Source: Myxococcus hansupus (lineage in GTDB: Bacteria > Myxococcota > Myxococcia > Myxococcales > Myxococcaceae). Taken from it: a stretch of 64,000 nucleotides of DNA. The translations under genes and the position numbers were made by a program. The stretch spans positions 2,748,501-2,812,500 of the forward strand of contig NZ_CP012109.1 in the NCBI RefSeq assembly GCF_000280925.3, written 5' to 3'. This document shows positions 57,801 through 64,000 of the stretch, in pieces (within the stretch, counting starts at the first letter, position 1; each line of letters starts with the position of its first letter). The notes under the pieces were generated by a model, which had not been told where the DNA came from, searched no databases, and was given only the letters and a program-made list of their open reading frames with translations.

Positions 57801-60800
57801 TCCGCCAGCTCCTCCAGTGTGACGATCACGCTGATGCCGGCCTCCTGGAGGAAGAACGAGATGCGCTCGGCCGGATAGCCTCGGTTGATCGGCACGTAGG
57901 CGCCGCCCGCCTTGAGGATGCCCAGCAGACCCACCACCAGTTCGAATGAGCGTTCCAGGCACAGGCCCACACGCGTGCCAGCGTCCACACCGTAGGCGCG
58001 CAGGTGATGCGCGAGCTGGTTGGACCGCTGATTCAGCTCACCGTACGTCAATTGCTCATCACCGAAGATGAGCGCCACCGCATCCGGAGTCCGCGCCGCC
58101 TGCTCCGCGAAGCGGACGTGGATCGGCATGTCCCTCGGGTAGTCGGCGGACGTGGCGTTCCAGTCCAGGAGGACCTGCTGACGCTCGGAGACGGGGAGCG
58201 GGCTCAGGTCGGAAAGACGCGCGTGCTCGTTCGAGACGAACGCCTCCAGGAGCACGCGGTAGTGCTCCATCATCCGCGCGACGGTGGCGCGGTCGAAGAG
58301 GTCGGTGTCGTAGTTGAGCACGCCGCTCACCCCGTCCGGCCCTTCGCCGAGCACGAGGCTCATGTCGAACTTGGCGGTCTCGATGTCCACGTCCAGCACG
58401 CGGAGCGACAGGCCCGGCAGCTCGAGGCGAACGGGGGGCGTGTTCTGCAGGGTGAACGTCACCTGGAACAGCGGCGAGCGGCTCGTGTCGCGCGGTGGCT
58501 TCAGCACCTCCACCAGCTTCTCGAAGGGGACGTCCTGGTGCTCGGTGGCGCCCAGCGTGGCCTGCTTCACCTGGGAGAGCAGCTCACTCACCGTGAGCTG
58601 TGGCGACAGCCGCGCACGGAGGATGACCGTGTTGACGAAGAAGCCAATGAGGTCTTCCAGCTCCGAGCGGTTGCGTCCCGCCACGGGCGAGCCCACGGAC
58701 ACATCCTCCTGTCCCGAGTAGCGCGACAGCAGGAGCTGCCAGGCGGCCAGCATCACCACGAAGGGCGTGGTGCCGGTGCGCCGGGCCAGCTCCTGGATGC
58801 CCTGGGCCACGGAGAGCGGGAGCTGGACGGGGAGGCCCGCGCCGCGATTGGCTTGCACCGCCGGGCGAGGTCTGTCCGTTGGAAGCTCCAGCGCCGACGG
58901 GGCCCCCGTGAGCTGCTCCCGCCAGTAGTCGAGCTCCGCCTCCAGGACGGGCCCCTGCATCCAGTCGTGCTGCCACCGGGCGAAGTCCGCGTACTGCACG
59001 GGCAGTTCCGGCAGGCTGGGGGCGCCGCCGCGAAGGCCGGCCTCGTAGAAGGCGGCGACCTCACGGACCAACACGCCGATGGACCAACCATCCGAGATGA
59101 TGTGGTGCATCGTGACGAGCAGCACGTGGTGCTCGGGGGCGAGCCGCAGGAGGCGGGCCCGGAAGAGCGGGCCGCGCTCCAGGTCGAAGGGCCGGTGGGC
59201 CTCTTCGTTCGCCAGCGTGCGCGCCTGCGCCTCGCGTGCGGACTCCGGCAATGAAATCAGGTCCTCCACCGCCAGCGTGAAGCTGACGTTGGGATGGAGG
59301 ACCTGGACGGGGAGTTCCTCGTGATTCCGGAACGTCGTGCGCAGGGCGGCCTGGCGGCTCACCACGGCGCGGAGTGCCTGCTCCATGCCGGCAGGGTCCA
59401 GCGCTCCGTCGATGCGAACCGCCGCGGGGATGTTGTACGCGGCGCTTCCCGGAGCCAGCCGGTCGACGTACCACAGTCGGCGCTGCGCGCTGGACTGGGG
59501 CAGGGGCTGTCCGGCGGGGGCCGGCTTCAGCGGAGGAAGGGCGCTCTGGCCCGGCGTCGCGTCCAGCTTCGCGGCCAGCGAGGACACCGTCCGCTGCTCG
59601 AACAATGCGCGGAGCGGGAGCTCGACGCGGAACGTCGAGCGGATGCGTGAGACGAGCTGGGTGGCCAGCAACGAGTGGCCGCCGAGCTCGAAGAAGTCGT
59701 CATTCGCGCCAACGGGCTTCACCCCGAGCAGGTCCTCGAAGAGCCCGGCCAACGTCTGCTCCGTACCCTCTCGCGGCGGCACGTGCGTGCGCGTCCCGGC
59801 CTCGTGCGGCGCGGGCAGCGCGTTCCGGTCCAGCTTCCCGTTCGTGTTGAGCGGGAGCGCCTCCAGCACCATGAGCGCGGAGGGCACCATGTACTCAGGC
59901 AGCCGCTCCTTCAGGAAGGTTCGCAGCGTGGCCACTTCCAGGGCCTGGCCCGCGGTGGGAACGACATAGCCCACGAGTTGAGGGGCCGCGCCGTCCTTGC
60001 GGACGATGACCGCGGACTCGCGCACGTCGGCGTGCTCGGTGAGCGCGGCTTCGATTTCACCCAGCTCGATGCGGAAGCCGCGCAGCTTGACCTGGAAGTC
60101 GATGCGGCCGAGGTACTCGAGTTCTCCGTTGGCGAGCCAGCGGACGCGGTCTCCGGTGCGGTAGAGGCGCGCACCCGGCGAAGCGCTGAAGCCGTCCGGG
60201 ATGAAGCGCTCGGCGGTGAGGTCGGGGCGGCGGAGGTAGCCACGCGCGAGGCCGGCGCCACCGATGAAGAGCTCGCCCGGGACACCCGTGGGCACAGGCT
60301 GAAGCTGCGCGTCGAGGACGTAGAAGCGCGCGTTCGCCAACGGACCGCCCAGTGAGGGACGGGGCTCCGCGCCACGGACCGTCTTGGCCGTCGAGTCGAC
60401 GGTGCACTCGGTGGGGCCGTAGACGTTGAAGGCCTGGAGGTTCGGGTGTGCGGACAGCCGCGCCCAGAGGGCTTCGTCGATGGCTTCACCCCCCACGAGG
60501 ACGCGCAGGGGCTGCGCACCGAGCCCTTCGTCGAGCATGAGCCGCAGGTGGGACGGCGAGCAGTCCAGGACCTCCACCCGGTGACGCTCCAGCCACGCCA
60601 CCATCAGGCGCACGTCTTCGCGCACCTCCTTGGGGATGACGCAGAGGGTGTGTCCGTCGGTGAGCTGCACGAGCTGCTGGACGGAGGCGTCAAAGGCAAG
60701 CGGCGCGTTGAGCGAAACGCGAAGCGGAGACGTGACGTCTGCGTACACCGTACGCGCGAGGGCCGCGCGCAGGTTCATGACAGAGGCGTGGGTGACTTCG

Positions 60801-63800
60801 ACGCCCTTGGGCTTGCCGGTGCTACCCGACGTGTAGATGACGTAGGCCGGGTGGTCGGCGGAGGCGAGAGGAGGCGGATTGGTGGCGGGGAAGTCGGCGG
60901 CAGCGGCGTCGTCGAGGCAGAGGACGTCGAGGCCGTGAGCGGAGAGCGACTCAACGAGGTGCGGCTGAGAGAGGACGAGCAGGGGCTGCGCGTCCTGGAG
61001 CATGAAGCCGATGCGCTGAGCGGGGTAGGCCGGGTCGAGCGGGACGTAGGAGCCGCCAGCCTTGAGGACGGCGAGGAGGGCGACGAGCATTTCGGCGGAA
61101 CGCTCGAAGCAGAGGGCGACGTGGACCTCGGGACGAACGCCCCGGTGACGAAGGAGGCCGGCCCACTGATTGGCGCGCTGGTTGAGAGCGCTGAAGGAGA
61201 AGGAGGCTTCGTCGGAGAGGACGGCGAGCGCGTCGGGCGTGCGAGCGGCCTGCGCCTCGAAGCGCTCGTGGAGGCCGCCTTCCCAGGGGAACGGCTGGTG
61301 GGTGTCGTTCCAGGCGGAGAGGAGTTGCTGCCGCTCGGTGCCGGACAGGAAGGAGAGCGAAGAGACAGCCCGCTCGGGGTGCTCGACGATGGTTTCGAGC
61401 AGCGCGTGGAAGTGTACGGCCATCCGCTGGACGGTCGCGGCGTCGAACAGGTCCGAGCTGTAATCCAAGACGCCTTCGAGCGCACCGTTGCCCTCGGTCA
61501 GTGAGAGCGACAGGTCGAACTTGGCGACTCCGCTGTCGAGCGCGAAGGGACGGAGCGCCAGTCGCGGCAGGTCGAGGGCCTCTTGAGGCGTGTTCTGGAG
61601 GGAGAACATCACCTGGAAGAGAGGCGTATGGCTGAGGCTGCGCTGCGGACGCAGCTCCTCGACGAGCTTCTCGAAGGGGACGTCCTGGTGCTCATAGGCG
61701 CCCAGGGTCGTCTGCTTCACCTGCCCGAGGAGCTGAACGAAGGACGCACCGGAGTCGATGCGCGCGCGCAGGACGAGCGTGTTGACGAAGAAGCCGATGA
61801 GGCCTTCGAGCTCGGTGCGCGTGCGGCCGGCGATGGGGGAGCCCACGCTGACGTCGTCCTGTCCCGAATAGCGAGACAGCAAAAGCTGCCATGCCGCCAG
61901 CAGCACCATGAACGGCGTGGCGCCGTGGCGCTGGGCGAGCGTGTTGATGCGAGCCGTCAGTGTGGAGGGAATGCTGAAAGGCAGCGCCGCTCCACGGTAC
62001 GTCTGGACGGCGGGACGGGGCCTGTCAGTGGGCAGCTCGAGAACGGGCGGAGCGCCCGTGAGCTGATTGCGCCAGAAGTCGAGCTGGGCCTGGAGGACCG
62101 CGCCCTGGAGCCAGCCGCGCTGCCACGCCGCGAAGTCGGCGTACTGCACCGGCAGTGGGGCCAGTGACGAAGGCGTGCCCTGCGTCAGCGACAGGTAGAG
62201 CGAGCCCAACTCACGAATGAGCACACCCATGGACCAACCGTCGGAGACGATGTGGTGGAGGGTGAGCACGAGCACGTGTCGCGCGGGGGCGAGGCGGAAC
62301 AGTCGCGCGCGCAGGAGTGGGCCGTCCGCGAGGTTGAAGGGGCGCTGGGCCTCCTCGGAGACGAGGCGGCGGGTCTCCGCGTCCTGCTCGGCTTCCTGCA
62401 TTCCGCTCAGGTCGACCCGCGGAAGCGGAACCTCCAGGCGCGCGAGAATGCGCTGGAAGGCGTCCTCACCTTGCGCGGCGAACGTCGTGCGGAGGGATTC
62501 GTGCCGGAGGGTGAGTGCCTCCAACGCTTGCTGGAGCAGCTCGGGCTGGAGGTCGCCTTCCAGGAGGACAGCGGTGGGAATGTTGTAGGCAGCGCTGCCG
62601 GGCTCCAACTGGTCGATGAACCAGAGACGCTGCTGGGCGAAGGAGAGCGGCAGGTGTCCCTCGCGTGAAGCGGGCACGAGCGGCGGCGCGGACGCGTTGG
62701 GACGCGTGCCCCCGTCGATGCGTGAAGCCAACGCGGCGAGCGTCGGCGATTCGAAGAGGGCGCGCAGGGGCAGCTCGACGCCCAGCTCGCGACGGAGCCG
62801 GGAGACGACTTGCGTGGCCAGCAGCGAGTGCCCACCCAGCGCGAAGAAATCATCGGCCGCGGTGATGGACTCGACGCCGAGCAGCTCGGTCCAGAGCGCG
62901 GCGACCCGCTTCTCGGTCTCGGTCTCCGGTGCGCGCGCCGCGGCGCGGGCGAGGGACTCCGCGCCGGGAATGGGGAGCGCGCGGACGTCCAGCTTGCCGT
63001 GCGCGGTGAGCGGCAGCGCGGGCAGGGAGACGAACGCGGCGGGGACCATGTAATCGGGGAGCACCTCGGCGAGGCGCGCGCGCAACGACGCCGCATCCAG
63101 GGCCGCATCCCCCTGCGGCACCACGTAGGCCACCAACCGTGAGTCACCGGACGCGTCCTTCCGGACCATCGCCGCGGCCTGCCGGGCTCCTGCGTGAGCG
63201 ACGAGGGCGGACTCCACCTCGCCCAGCTCCACGCGGAAGCCTCGCAGCTTCACCTGCGCGTCCAGTCGGCCCAGGAACTCCAGCGAGCCGTCCGCGCTCC
63301 AACGCACGTTGTCGCCCGTGCGATACAGCCGCCCACCCGGCGTGCCGCCGAACGGGTCGGGAACGAACTTCTCCGCGGAGAGGTCCGCGCGGCCCAGGTA
63401 CCCACGCGCCAGACCCACGCCGCTGATGAACAGCTCGCCCGCGACGCCCGCGGGCACCAGCTCCATGGCGCCATTGAGCACGTACAGCCGCGTGTTGGGC
63501 CACGGCTTGCCCATGTCCGGCGCGCGCGTGCCGTTCGCCGCCAGCGGCTCACGGGTGATGGAGGCGCAGACGGTGACCTCGGTGGGGCCGTACGCATTGA
63601 GCAGACGGACGCGGCCAGCCCAGGCCTGGACCAGCTCCGGCGTCAGTGCCTCGCCCGCGCAGATGAGCGTCTCCAGCGACGACAGGCCCCGCGGCTCCAG
63701 CCGTGCGAGCACCGACGGCGTCAGGGTGACGGCGGTGATGCGATGCTCGTCCAGCAACGCACGCAGCGGTGCGTCGGGCAGCAGCCGCTCCCGCGGCGCC

Positions 63801-64000
63801 ATGACCAGCGTGGCTCCCGCGACGAGCGTGGCGAACACCTCGCACACGGCGGCGTCGAAGCCGGGGGACGCGAACTGAAGAACGCGGCCCTGGGGGTGGT
63901 AGCCGTGCGCGTGCGCGGCGGCCACGGCGGTGTTCACCAGACCGCGATGGCTCAGCAGCGTGCCCTTGGGACGGCCGGTGCTTCCCGACGTGTAGATGAT
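42875..64000 (-). CDS. Giant nonribosomal peptide synthetase (3' part; 5' end outside window)
   Basis: An uninterrupted frame of 7041 residues enters at the right edge inside an adenylation domain ([13 protein letters not shown]) and ends at 42875. Order: A(partial)-T, then six C-A-T modules, then a type I thioesterase. All adenylation domains keep YTSGSTG, YGPTE and YRTGD motifs. Carriers keep LGGHS, or LGGDS in module 3. Condensation domains keep HHxxxDGWS. No epimerase, methyltransferase or cyclisation domain is seen. Signature residues read by eye suggest aromatic?-Gln-Val-Gln-Ala-Ala-Gln. The product would be released by the thioesterase as a linear or cyclic peptide of at least seven residues and exported by the MFS protein encoded 4 bp downstream. 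Peptide identity is not recognised. Confidence 0.95.
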   Translation of the reverse strand: MIYTSGSTGRPKGTLLSHRGLVNTAVAAAHAHGYHPQGRVLQFASPGFDAAVCEVFATLVAGATLVMAPRERLLPDAPLRALLDEHRITAVTLTPSVLARLEPRGLSSLETLICAGEALTPELVQAWAGRVRLLNAYGPTEVTVCASITREPLAANGTRAPDMGKPWPNTRLYVLNGAMELVPAGVAGELFISGVGLARGYLGRADLSAEKFVPDPFGGTPGGRLYRTGDNVRWSADGSLEFLGRLDAQVKLRGFRVELGEVESALVAHAGARQAAAMVRKDASGDSRLVAYVVPQGDAALDAASLRARLAEVLPDYMVPAAFVSLPALPLTAHGKLDVRALPIPGAESLARAAARAPETETEKRVAALWTELLGVESITAADDFFALGGHSLLATQVVSRLRRELGVELPLRALFESPTLAALASRIDGGTRPNASAPPLVPASREGHLPLSFAQQRLWFIDQLEPGSAAYNIPTAVLLEGDLQPELLQQALEALTLRHESLRTTFAAQGEDAFQRILARLEVPLPRVDLSGMQEAEQDAETRRLVSEEAQRPFNLADGPLLRARLFRLAPARHVLVLTLHHIVSDGWSMGVLIRELGSLYLSLTQGTPSSLAPLPVQYADFAAWQRGWLQGAVLQAQLDFWRNQLTGAPPVLELPTDRPRPAVQTYRGAALPFSIPSTLTARINTLAQRHGATPFMVLLAAWQLLLSRYSGQDDVSVGSPIAGRTRTELEGLIGFFVNTLVLRARIDSGASFVQLLGQVKQTTLGAYEHQDVPFEKLVEELRPQRSLSHTPLFQVMFSLQNTPQEALDLPRLALRPFALDSGVAKFDLSLSLTEGNGALEGVLDYSSDLFDAATVQRMAVHFHALLETIVEHPERAVSSLSFLSGTERQQLLSAWNDTHQPFPWEGGLHERFEAQAARTPDALAVLSDEASFSFSALNQRANQWAGLLRHRGVRPEVHVALCFERSAEMLVALLAVLKAGGSYVPLDPAYPAQRIGFMLQDAQPLLVLSQPHLVESLSAHGLDVLCLDDAAAADFPATNPPPLASADHPAYVIYTSGSTGKPKGVEVTHASVMNLRAALARTVYADVTSPLRVSLNAPLAFDASVQQLVQLTDGHTLCVIPKEVREDVRLMVAWLERHRVEVLDCSPSHLRLMLDEGLGAQPLRVLVGGEAIDEALWARLSAHPNLQAFNVYGPTECTVDSTAKTVRGAEPRPSLGGPLANARFYVLDAQLQPVPTGVPGELFIGGAGLARGYLRRPDLTAERFIPDGFSASPGARLYRTGDRVRWLANGELEYLGRIDFQVKLRGFRIELGEIEAALTEHADVRESAVIVRKDGAAPQLVGYVVPTAGQALEVATLRTFLKERLPEYMVPSALMVLEALPLNTNGKLDRNALPAPHEAGTRTHVPPREGTEQTLAGLFEDLLGVKPVGANDDFFELGGHSLLATQLVSRIRSTFRVELPLRALFEQRTVSSLAAKLDATPGQSALPPLKPAPAGQPLPQSSAQRRLWYVDRLAPGSAAYNIPAAVRIDGALDPAGMEQALRAVVSRQAALRTTFRNHEELPVQVLHPNVSFTLAVEDLISLPESAREAQARTLANEEAHRPFDLERGPLFRARLLRLAPEHHVLLVTMHHIISDGWSIGVLVREVAAFYEAGLRGGAPSLPELPVQYADFARWQHDWMQGPVLEAELDYWREQLTGAPSALELPTDRPRPAVQANRGAGLPVQLPLSVAQGIQELARRTGTTPFVVMLAAWQLLLSRYSGQEDVSVGSPVAGRNRSELEDLIGFFVNTVILRARLSPQLTVSELLSQVKQATLGATEHQDVPFEKLVEVLKPPRDTSRSPLFQVTFTLQNTPPVRLELPGLSLRVLDVDIETAKFDMSLVLGEGPDGVSGVLNYDTDLFDRATVARMMEHYRVLLEAFVSNEHARLSDLSPLPVSERQQVLLDWNATSADYPRDMPIHVRFAEQAARTPDAVALIFGDEQLTYGELNQRSNQLAHHLRAYGVDAGTRVGLCLERSFELVVGLLGILKAGGAYVPINRGYPAERISFFLQEAGISVIVTLEELADELPAGGSLFVCLDADEAMLARQPADAPPPAKVGGDDLAYVMFTSGSTGVPKGVCVPHRGVVRLVCANPFIQFGPDEVFLQLAPVAFDASTLEIWGALLHGARLVLAPPGTPALNELGALLEAHGVTTLWLTAALFEQAVLHMGASLATVRQVLAGGDVLPMQRVLQHLSRVPSNAVLVNGYGPTENTTFSATYTLRPGMSLGSSVPIGRPLGHSTTYVLDTFLQPAPVGVPGELFVGGDGLAWGYLNRPDLTAEKFVPHPFSSAPGARLYRTGDRARWLADGTLEFLGRTDFQVKVRGFRIELGEIEAQLQRAPGVQEAVVAVREDVPGDKRLVAYLVGMDGPESVQPRALHDFLAQRLPDYMVPAVFVPMEALPLNANGKVDRKALPPPEAEAREEGLPFEAPRTPAEVALARVWCEVLGVKQVGIDDSYFDLGGDSMRSIQVVAKLRELGLELPMMALLQHPTIRELSSELKSTAHVKPAVESSPFSLLTEEDRQRMPEGVEDAYPLTYLQSGMLFESTLHVGTGIYHDMFSLHLELALDETRIRQALQEVMNRHSILRTSFDLEGYSEPIQFVHRQVEPSLRFEDLRHLSRAEQDVFLRDWAETYRRQNFDWTRAPLLHTTVHRRSDTTLQLTFLFHHAILDGWSATSVFTELLGRYLELLAGGDSPAAPPLAVTYRQFVALERESLSSGRDEQFWLERMSEVEPPTARPPSQSGQPDMMHRHKVSVSIDLQERLQRVAQELGVSLKSVLLATHLRVSSFVDGSNSVVTGLVSNGRPEVADGERMIGLFLNSVPFPLMLTGGTWRELIREVAKRERELLPHRRYPMARLKKKLGGQPLFQTLFNFVHFHVMGDMMEREGIRVIEEVDAAAWMELPLDVSFSLDPATSALDFAVSSTGATRDASWVKTVSQYYLRALETLATTPDARHDQVTLLSTEEQQRILRDWNATGQQLPWEGGLHERFEAQAARTPDALAVLSDEASFSFSALNQRANQWAGLLRHRGVRPEVHVALCFERSAEMLVALLAVLKAGGSYVPLDPAYPAQRIGFMLQDAQPLLVLSQPHLVESLSAHGLDVLCLDDAAAADFPATNPPPLASADHPAYVIYTSGSTGRPKGVEVTHASVMNLRAALARTVYAGVTSSLRVSLNAPLSFDASVQQLVQLTDGHTLCVIPKEVREDVRLMVAWLERNQLDVLDCSPSHLRLLLDEGLGSRALRVLSGGEAIDEALWARLASHPHIQAFNVYGPTECTVDSTAKAIRGAGPQPSLGGPLANARFYVLDSHLQPVPAGVPGELFIGGAGLARGYLRRPDLTAERFIPDAFGDSPGARLYRTGDRVRWLDNGELEYLGRIDFQVKVRGYRIELGEIEAALRAHPDVDTAVVLVHAFSESDKRLVAYVVPASAATLDTESLRVSLRERLPEFMVPALFVPLAAIPLTTNGKVDRKALPSPIASQLSDARVFEAPQTKTEELIASLWAQLLRVDKVGRADDFFSLGGHSLLATQVVSRLRREMGIELPLRALFEAPTLASLASRIDAGSRPSASAPPLQPASRDGDLPLSFAQQRLWFIDQLEPGSATYNIPTAVLLEGDLQPELLQQALEALTLRHESLRTTFAAQGEDAIQRILPRLEVPLPLVDLSGLNQAEQDAETRRRVAEEAQRPFNLAEGPLLRARLFRLADARHVLVLTLHHIVSDGWSMGVLIRELGALYLSLAKGLPSPLAPLPVQYADFAAWQRGWLQGPVLQAQLDFWRNQLTGAPPILELPTDRPRPPVQTYRGDSLPFTIPQALAARINALAQSHGTTPFMVLLAAWQLLLSRYSGQDDISVGSPIAGRTRAELESLIGFFVNTLVLRARIDANASFVQLLTQVKQTTLGAYEHQDVPFEKLVEELRPQRSLSHSPLFQVMFSLQNTPQEALDLVGLSVRPLELDSPVAKFDLSLALAASNGGYNGTLNYNSDLFDAATIQRMAGHLGVLLEGIAADATQPVWKLPLVPSTERQQLLTEWNDLRTPLRRGLIHQRVSEQAARTPEATALVVGTARHSYRELEARSNRLAHLLKSFGVGPDVRVAVCMKRSAELVVSLLAILKAGGAYVPLDPNYPRQRIESTLSSAEPRLLLSHQALPSSLQLDFPAASTVFLDALPPHFASLPTDAPASAVGDDNLAYLIYTSGSTGKPKGVSISHASATSFLDWATRTFSPAQLAGTLASTSVCFDLSVFELFAPLSCGGCVLLADDALALATLPAAREVTLLNTVPSAIAELLRLGAIPASVRTINLAGEPLPGTLARALYASTSVQDVFNLYGPTEDTTYSTFTRVPADVVEPTIGAPLPQSSAYVLTPQLQLQPVGAPGELYLAGAGLARGYLGQPDLTAERFVPDPFANVPGSRMYRTGDRVRWLPNGELEYLGRIDFQVKLRGFRIELGEIESALRAHPDVDSAVVLVHAFSDSDKRLVAYVVPSAALDTDALRLFLRERLPEFMVPALFVPLAALPLTPNGKVDRKALPAPIASQLSDSRSFEAPRTKTEELIASLWAQLLRVDKVSRTDDFFSLGGHSLLATQVVSRLRRELGIELPLRTLFEAPTLALLAARIDSGSRPSASAPPLVPSSRDGDLPLSFAQQRLWFIDQLEPGSAAYNIPTAVLLEGDLQPELLQQALEALTLRHESLRTTFPAQAGDAAQHILPTIDVPLPQVDLSHLPETEQDSETRRRVSEEAQRPFNLADGPLLRARLFHLAPARHVLVLTLHHIVSDGWSMGVLIRELSALYIALARGTQSPLSPLPIQYADFAAWQRGWLQGAALQAQLDFWRNQLASAPPILELPTDRPRPAVQTYRGATLSFTIPQTLATRVNALAQSHGATPFMVLLASWQLLLSRYSGQDDISVGSPIAGRTRTEVESLIGFFVNTLVLRARIDAGDSFAQLLGQVKQTTLGAYEHQDVPFEKLVEELRPQRSLSHSPLFQVMFSLQNTPQEAIDLSGLTVRSLSFDSPVAKFDLSLVMTEVNGALEGVLDYSSDLFDASTVQRMAAHFHSLLETIVEHPEQAVSSLSFLSSIERQRLLTEWNDLRTPLRRGLIHQRVSEQATLTPDATALVVGTERVSYRELEARSNRLAHLLKSLGVGPDVRVAVCMKRSAELVVSLLAILKAGGAYVPLDPNYPRQRIESTLSSAEPRLLLSHQALPASLQLDFPATSTVFLDALPAHFASLPTDAPASTVGDDNLAYLIYTSGSTGKPKGVSISHASATSFLDWATRTFSPAQLAGTLASTSVCFDLSVFELFAPLSCGGCVLLADDALALATLPAAQEVTLLNTVPSAIAELLRLGAIPASVRTINLAGEPLPGTLARALYASTSVQDVFNLYGPTEDTTYSTFTRVPADVVEPSIGAPLPQSSAYVLTPQLQLQPVGAPGELYLAGAGLARGYLGQPDLTAERFVPDPFANVPGSRMYRTGDRVRWLPNGELEYLGRIDFQVKLRGFRIELGEIESALRAHPGVDSAVVLVHAFSESDKRLVAYVVASPSVDTEALRHFVRERLPDFMVPALFVPLAALPLTPNGKVDRKALPAPIASQLSDSRAFEAPQTPTEERIASLWAQLLRVDKVSRTDDFFSLGGHSLLATQVVSRLRRDLGIELPLRALFEAPTIAALAARIDAGTRPSAAAPPLVPAARDGNLPLSFAQQRLWFIDQLEPGSAAYNIPTAVLLEGALQPALLQQALEALTFRHESLRTTFAAQGADSVQRILPHLEVPLPLVDLSGLKPAEQDAESRRQVSEEAQRPFNLSEGPLLRARLFRLDSERHVLVLTLHHIVSDGWSMGVLIRELGALYLSLAQGTPSPLSPLPIQYADFAAWQRGWLHGPVLQAQLDFWRDQLTGAPPVLELPTDRPRPAVQTYRGDSLPFAIPPALAAGINALAHTHGATPFMVLLASWQLLLSRYSGQDDVSVGSPIAGRTRSELEGLIGFFVNTLVLRARIDSGASFVQLLAQVKQTTLGAYEHQDVPFEKLVEELRPQRSLSHSPLFQMMFSLQNTPQEALDLTGLTVRPLSFDSPLAKFDLTLTLAETNGGYGGTLNYNSDLFDGATAQRMAAHFHALIEAVVAHPESSVSSLSILAGSERQQLLSTWNDTHQSFSWDGCLHERFEAQAARTPDALAVLSDEASLSFSALNQRANQWAGLLRQRGVRPEVRVALCFERSADMLVALLAILKAGGAYLPLDPTYPAQRIGFMLQDAQPLLVLTQPHLADSLAPHGVDVLCLDEASAAAFPANNPSPLASAAHPAYVIYTSGSTGRPKGVEVTHGSVMNLRAALARTVYDGVTSPLRVSLNAPLSFDASVQQLVQLSDGHTLCVVPQAAREDASLLVAWVEKHHLDVLDCAPSHLRMLFDAGLGTRDLRVLVGGEAIDDALWARLSTHPRLQAFNVYGPTECTVDSTARAIRGAGPRPTLGGPLANVRFYVLDAQLQPVPTGIPGELFIGGAGLARGYLRRPDLSAERFIPDAFTDTPGARLYRTGDRVRWLSNGELEYLGRIDFQVKLRGFRIELGEIESAIQAHPNVEGALVTPHVFSAGDTRLVAYVVPSANVTLEPEALRAHLRQQLPAFMVPSTFITLGAFPLTPNGKVDRKALPAPEAGTASRSQVAPRDVAELELARLFEEVLGLPSVGARDDFFQLGGHSFLAVRLVAQIRERLGRDLPIAALFQAPTVEELATLLRQEPRRWSPLVPLQPEGTGTPFFCVHPVGGNVFAYVELARRLGRQQPVYGLQAQGLDGGQPPRKSLSEMAQAYVEAIRTVQPHGPYRLGGWSLGAVVAHEMARLLHAQGESVDVLALIEPSPTALAQGAVAGEDDSAATLFALDLARTSGVDVSDAGAVSTLPPDAQLEALLQKGRESGVFVPEVGLEQLRTLQRVFVANHQALRQHTLQPYSGALTVFRGTESEATGPMSSDRGWGTFAAKVDVVDVPGDHYSLLRAPALDALVKALSSLFNSRDTQPAEAP
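42878..43689 (-). other. NRPS terminal thioesterase domain
   Basis: About 270 residues. The opening [19 protein letters not shown], nucleophile motif GGWSLGA (near 43450), and late GDHYSLL histidine identify a type I thioesterase that releases the chain by hydrolysis or macrocyclisation. Confidence 0.9.
43690..46839 (-). other. NRPS module 7 (C-A-T), predicted Gln
   Basis: LCL-type C domain (HHIVSDGWS near 46410). A domain code D-A-Q-D-V-G-V-V-D plus Lys, Gln-like. Carrier [14 protein letters not shown] near 43845, directly followed by the thioesterase. Confidence 0.8.
46840..49989 (-). other. NRPS module 6 (C-A-T), predicted Ala
   Basis: Same domain order and the same specificity residues as module 5 (D-L-F-N-N-A-L-T-Y). 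C domain HHIVSDGWS near 49570, carrier [10 protein letters not shown] near 47010. Confidence 0.75.
46981..48620. repeat. Near-identical direct repeat, copy in NRPS module 6 (partner 50137-51776)
   Basis: Carrier through most of the A domain. The two copies align without gaps at an exact offset of 3,156 bp (1,052 codons, one module) and differ at scattered bases only. This shows recent duplication or gene conversion. Confidence 0.85.
49990..53139 (-). other. NRPS module 5 (C-A-T), predicted Ala
   Basis: LCL-type C domain (HHIVSDGWS near 52720). A domain code D-L-F-N-N-A-L-T-Y plus Lys, which matches an Ala-type code as I recall it; Gly cannot be excluded. The A-T part is almost identical to module 6. 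Confidence 0.75.
50137..51776. repeat. Near-identical direct repeat, copy in NRPS module 5 (partner 46981-48620)
   Basis: Second copy of the module 5/6 repeat. Outside these limits, in the C domains, the two modules diverge more. Confidence 0.85.
53140..56344 (-). other. NRPS module 4 (atypical C - A - T), predicted Gln
   Basis: The C domain differs from all others: it opens [14 protein letters not shown] and has HHAILDGWS (near 55870), features closer to DCL/dual types than to the LCL type. A domain code D-A-Q-D-S-G-V-V-D plus Lys, Gln-like. Carrier [10 protein letters not shown] near 53320. Confidence 0.8.
54421..54936. repeat. Near-identical direct repeat, copy in NRPS module 4 (partner 60775-61290)
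   Basis: About 515 bp covering the first part of the A domain; it matches module 2 at an offset of 6,354 bp with very few differences and ends sharply where the linker before the A domain begins. Confidence 0.8.
56345..59519 (-). other. NRPS module 3 (C-A-T), predicted Val
   Basis: C domain (HHIISDGWS near 59095), A domain code D-A-L-W-L-G-G-T-F plus Lys, matching Val-type codes. The carrier reads [13 protein letters not shown] (near 56495), with the Asp form usually seen in carriers paired with epimerases. No epimerase follows. The module is clearly less similar to its neighbours than they are to each other. Confidence 0.8.
59520..62679 (-). other. NRPS module 2 (C-A-T), predicted Gln
   Basis: LCL-type C domain ([20 protein letters not shown] near 62240), A domain code D-A-Q-D-V-G-V-V-D plus Lys, one residue from the known Gln code DAQDLGVVDK, and carrier [10 protein letters not shown] near 59680. 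Part of the A domain (60775-61290) is almost identical in DNA to module 4. Confidence 0.8.
60775..61290. repeat. Near-identical direct repeat, copy in NRPS module 2 (partner 54421-54936)
   Basis: Second copy of the module 2/4 repeat. The downstream halves of the two A domains are similar but clearly less identical, so the match is a local conversion tract. Confidence 0.8.
62680..64000 (-). other. NRPS module 1 (A partial - T)
   Basis: Adenylation domain from the A3 core onward, then carrier ([12 protein letters not shown], near 62835). Specificity residues aligned by eye to GrsA read D-A-C-T-I-A-A-V-C plus Lys, close to the Phe/Tyr-type code DAWTIAAVC; an aromatic substrate is likely but not certain. 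Whether a C domain or initiation domain precedes it lies outside the window. Confidence 0.8.

Noticed and set aside
43430-62167. Many long plus-strand open frames (up to about 800 codons) opposite the NRPS gene
   Set aside because: They recur at each module in the same register, show no family features, and are rich in Arg, Glu and Gly as expected from the antisense of GC-rich codons. They are shadows of the NRPS.
1-64000. tRNA, rRNA or riboswitch genes
   Set aside because: No CCA-ended cloverleaf, rRNA core sequence or known aptamer pattern was recognised by eye on either strand; a covariance-model scan was not possible.

Overview
The window is very GC-rich DNA with dense, often overlapping genes, large regulatory kinases, long TPR proteins, a giant NRPS and lipoproteins. 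This points to a myxobacterium (Myxococcus/Corallococcus type). The attribution is an inference from gene content and style; no rRNA marker is present.

Left part (96-12132, + strand): a signalling and uptake group. It holds a membrane SpoIIE-type phosphatase, a secreted TPR protein, a PhnD-like substrate-binding protein, a TonB-dependent receptor preceded by a Fur-box-like site, an RsbW-like ATPase, and a Hanks kinase carrying two STAS-like/zinc-ribbon units. Phosphatase, HATPase and STAS are the three parts of a partner-switching circuit, here with STAS fused to a kinase.

12185-19960 (+): a compact RiPP-like locus. Two LanB-type proteins, both apparently with only the glutamylation half, flank an unrecognised protein, all joined by ATGA overlaps. 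Small proteins of 141, 133 and 126 aa follow. No cyclase, protease or classical precursor is visible, so a peptide aminoacyl-tRNA ligase (PEARL-like) role is as plausible as lanthipeptide dehydration. A glycine-oxidase-like flavoprotein follows.

21040-32859: ordinary chromosomal genes on both strands. They include a TPR protein, a Cys-rich protein, a LOG-family enzyme, a soluble-adenylyl-cyclase-like giant (tandem cyclase, AAA, TPR), a B12-binding radical SAM enzyme, YceI, an EEP-family lipoprotein and small membrane or lipoproteins.

32915-39449 (- strand): an island that looks lower in GC. It is one operon: ECF-like sigma factor, XRE-type HTH protein, ImmA/IrrE-type metallopeptidase, NurA-like protein and HerA-like ATPase. 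The HerA gene is cut by a 1,218-bp IS630-family element; removing the element and one TA copy restores a single 807-codon frame. The gene set looks like a regulated DNA-processing or defence system, now probably broken.

40122-64000 (- strand): a GH19 chitinase-like lipoprotein with a ricin-type lectin domain, an MFS exporter, and the 3' 21 kb of an NRPS gene that runs off the right edge. The visible NRPS is A(partial)-T, six C-A-T modules, then a thioesterase. Signature residues read by eye suggest aromatic?-Gln-Val-Gln-Ala-Ala-Gln. Near-identical DNA tracts show recent module duplication or gene conversion.
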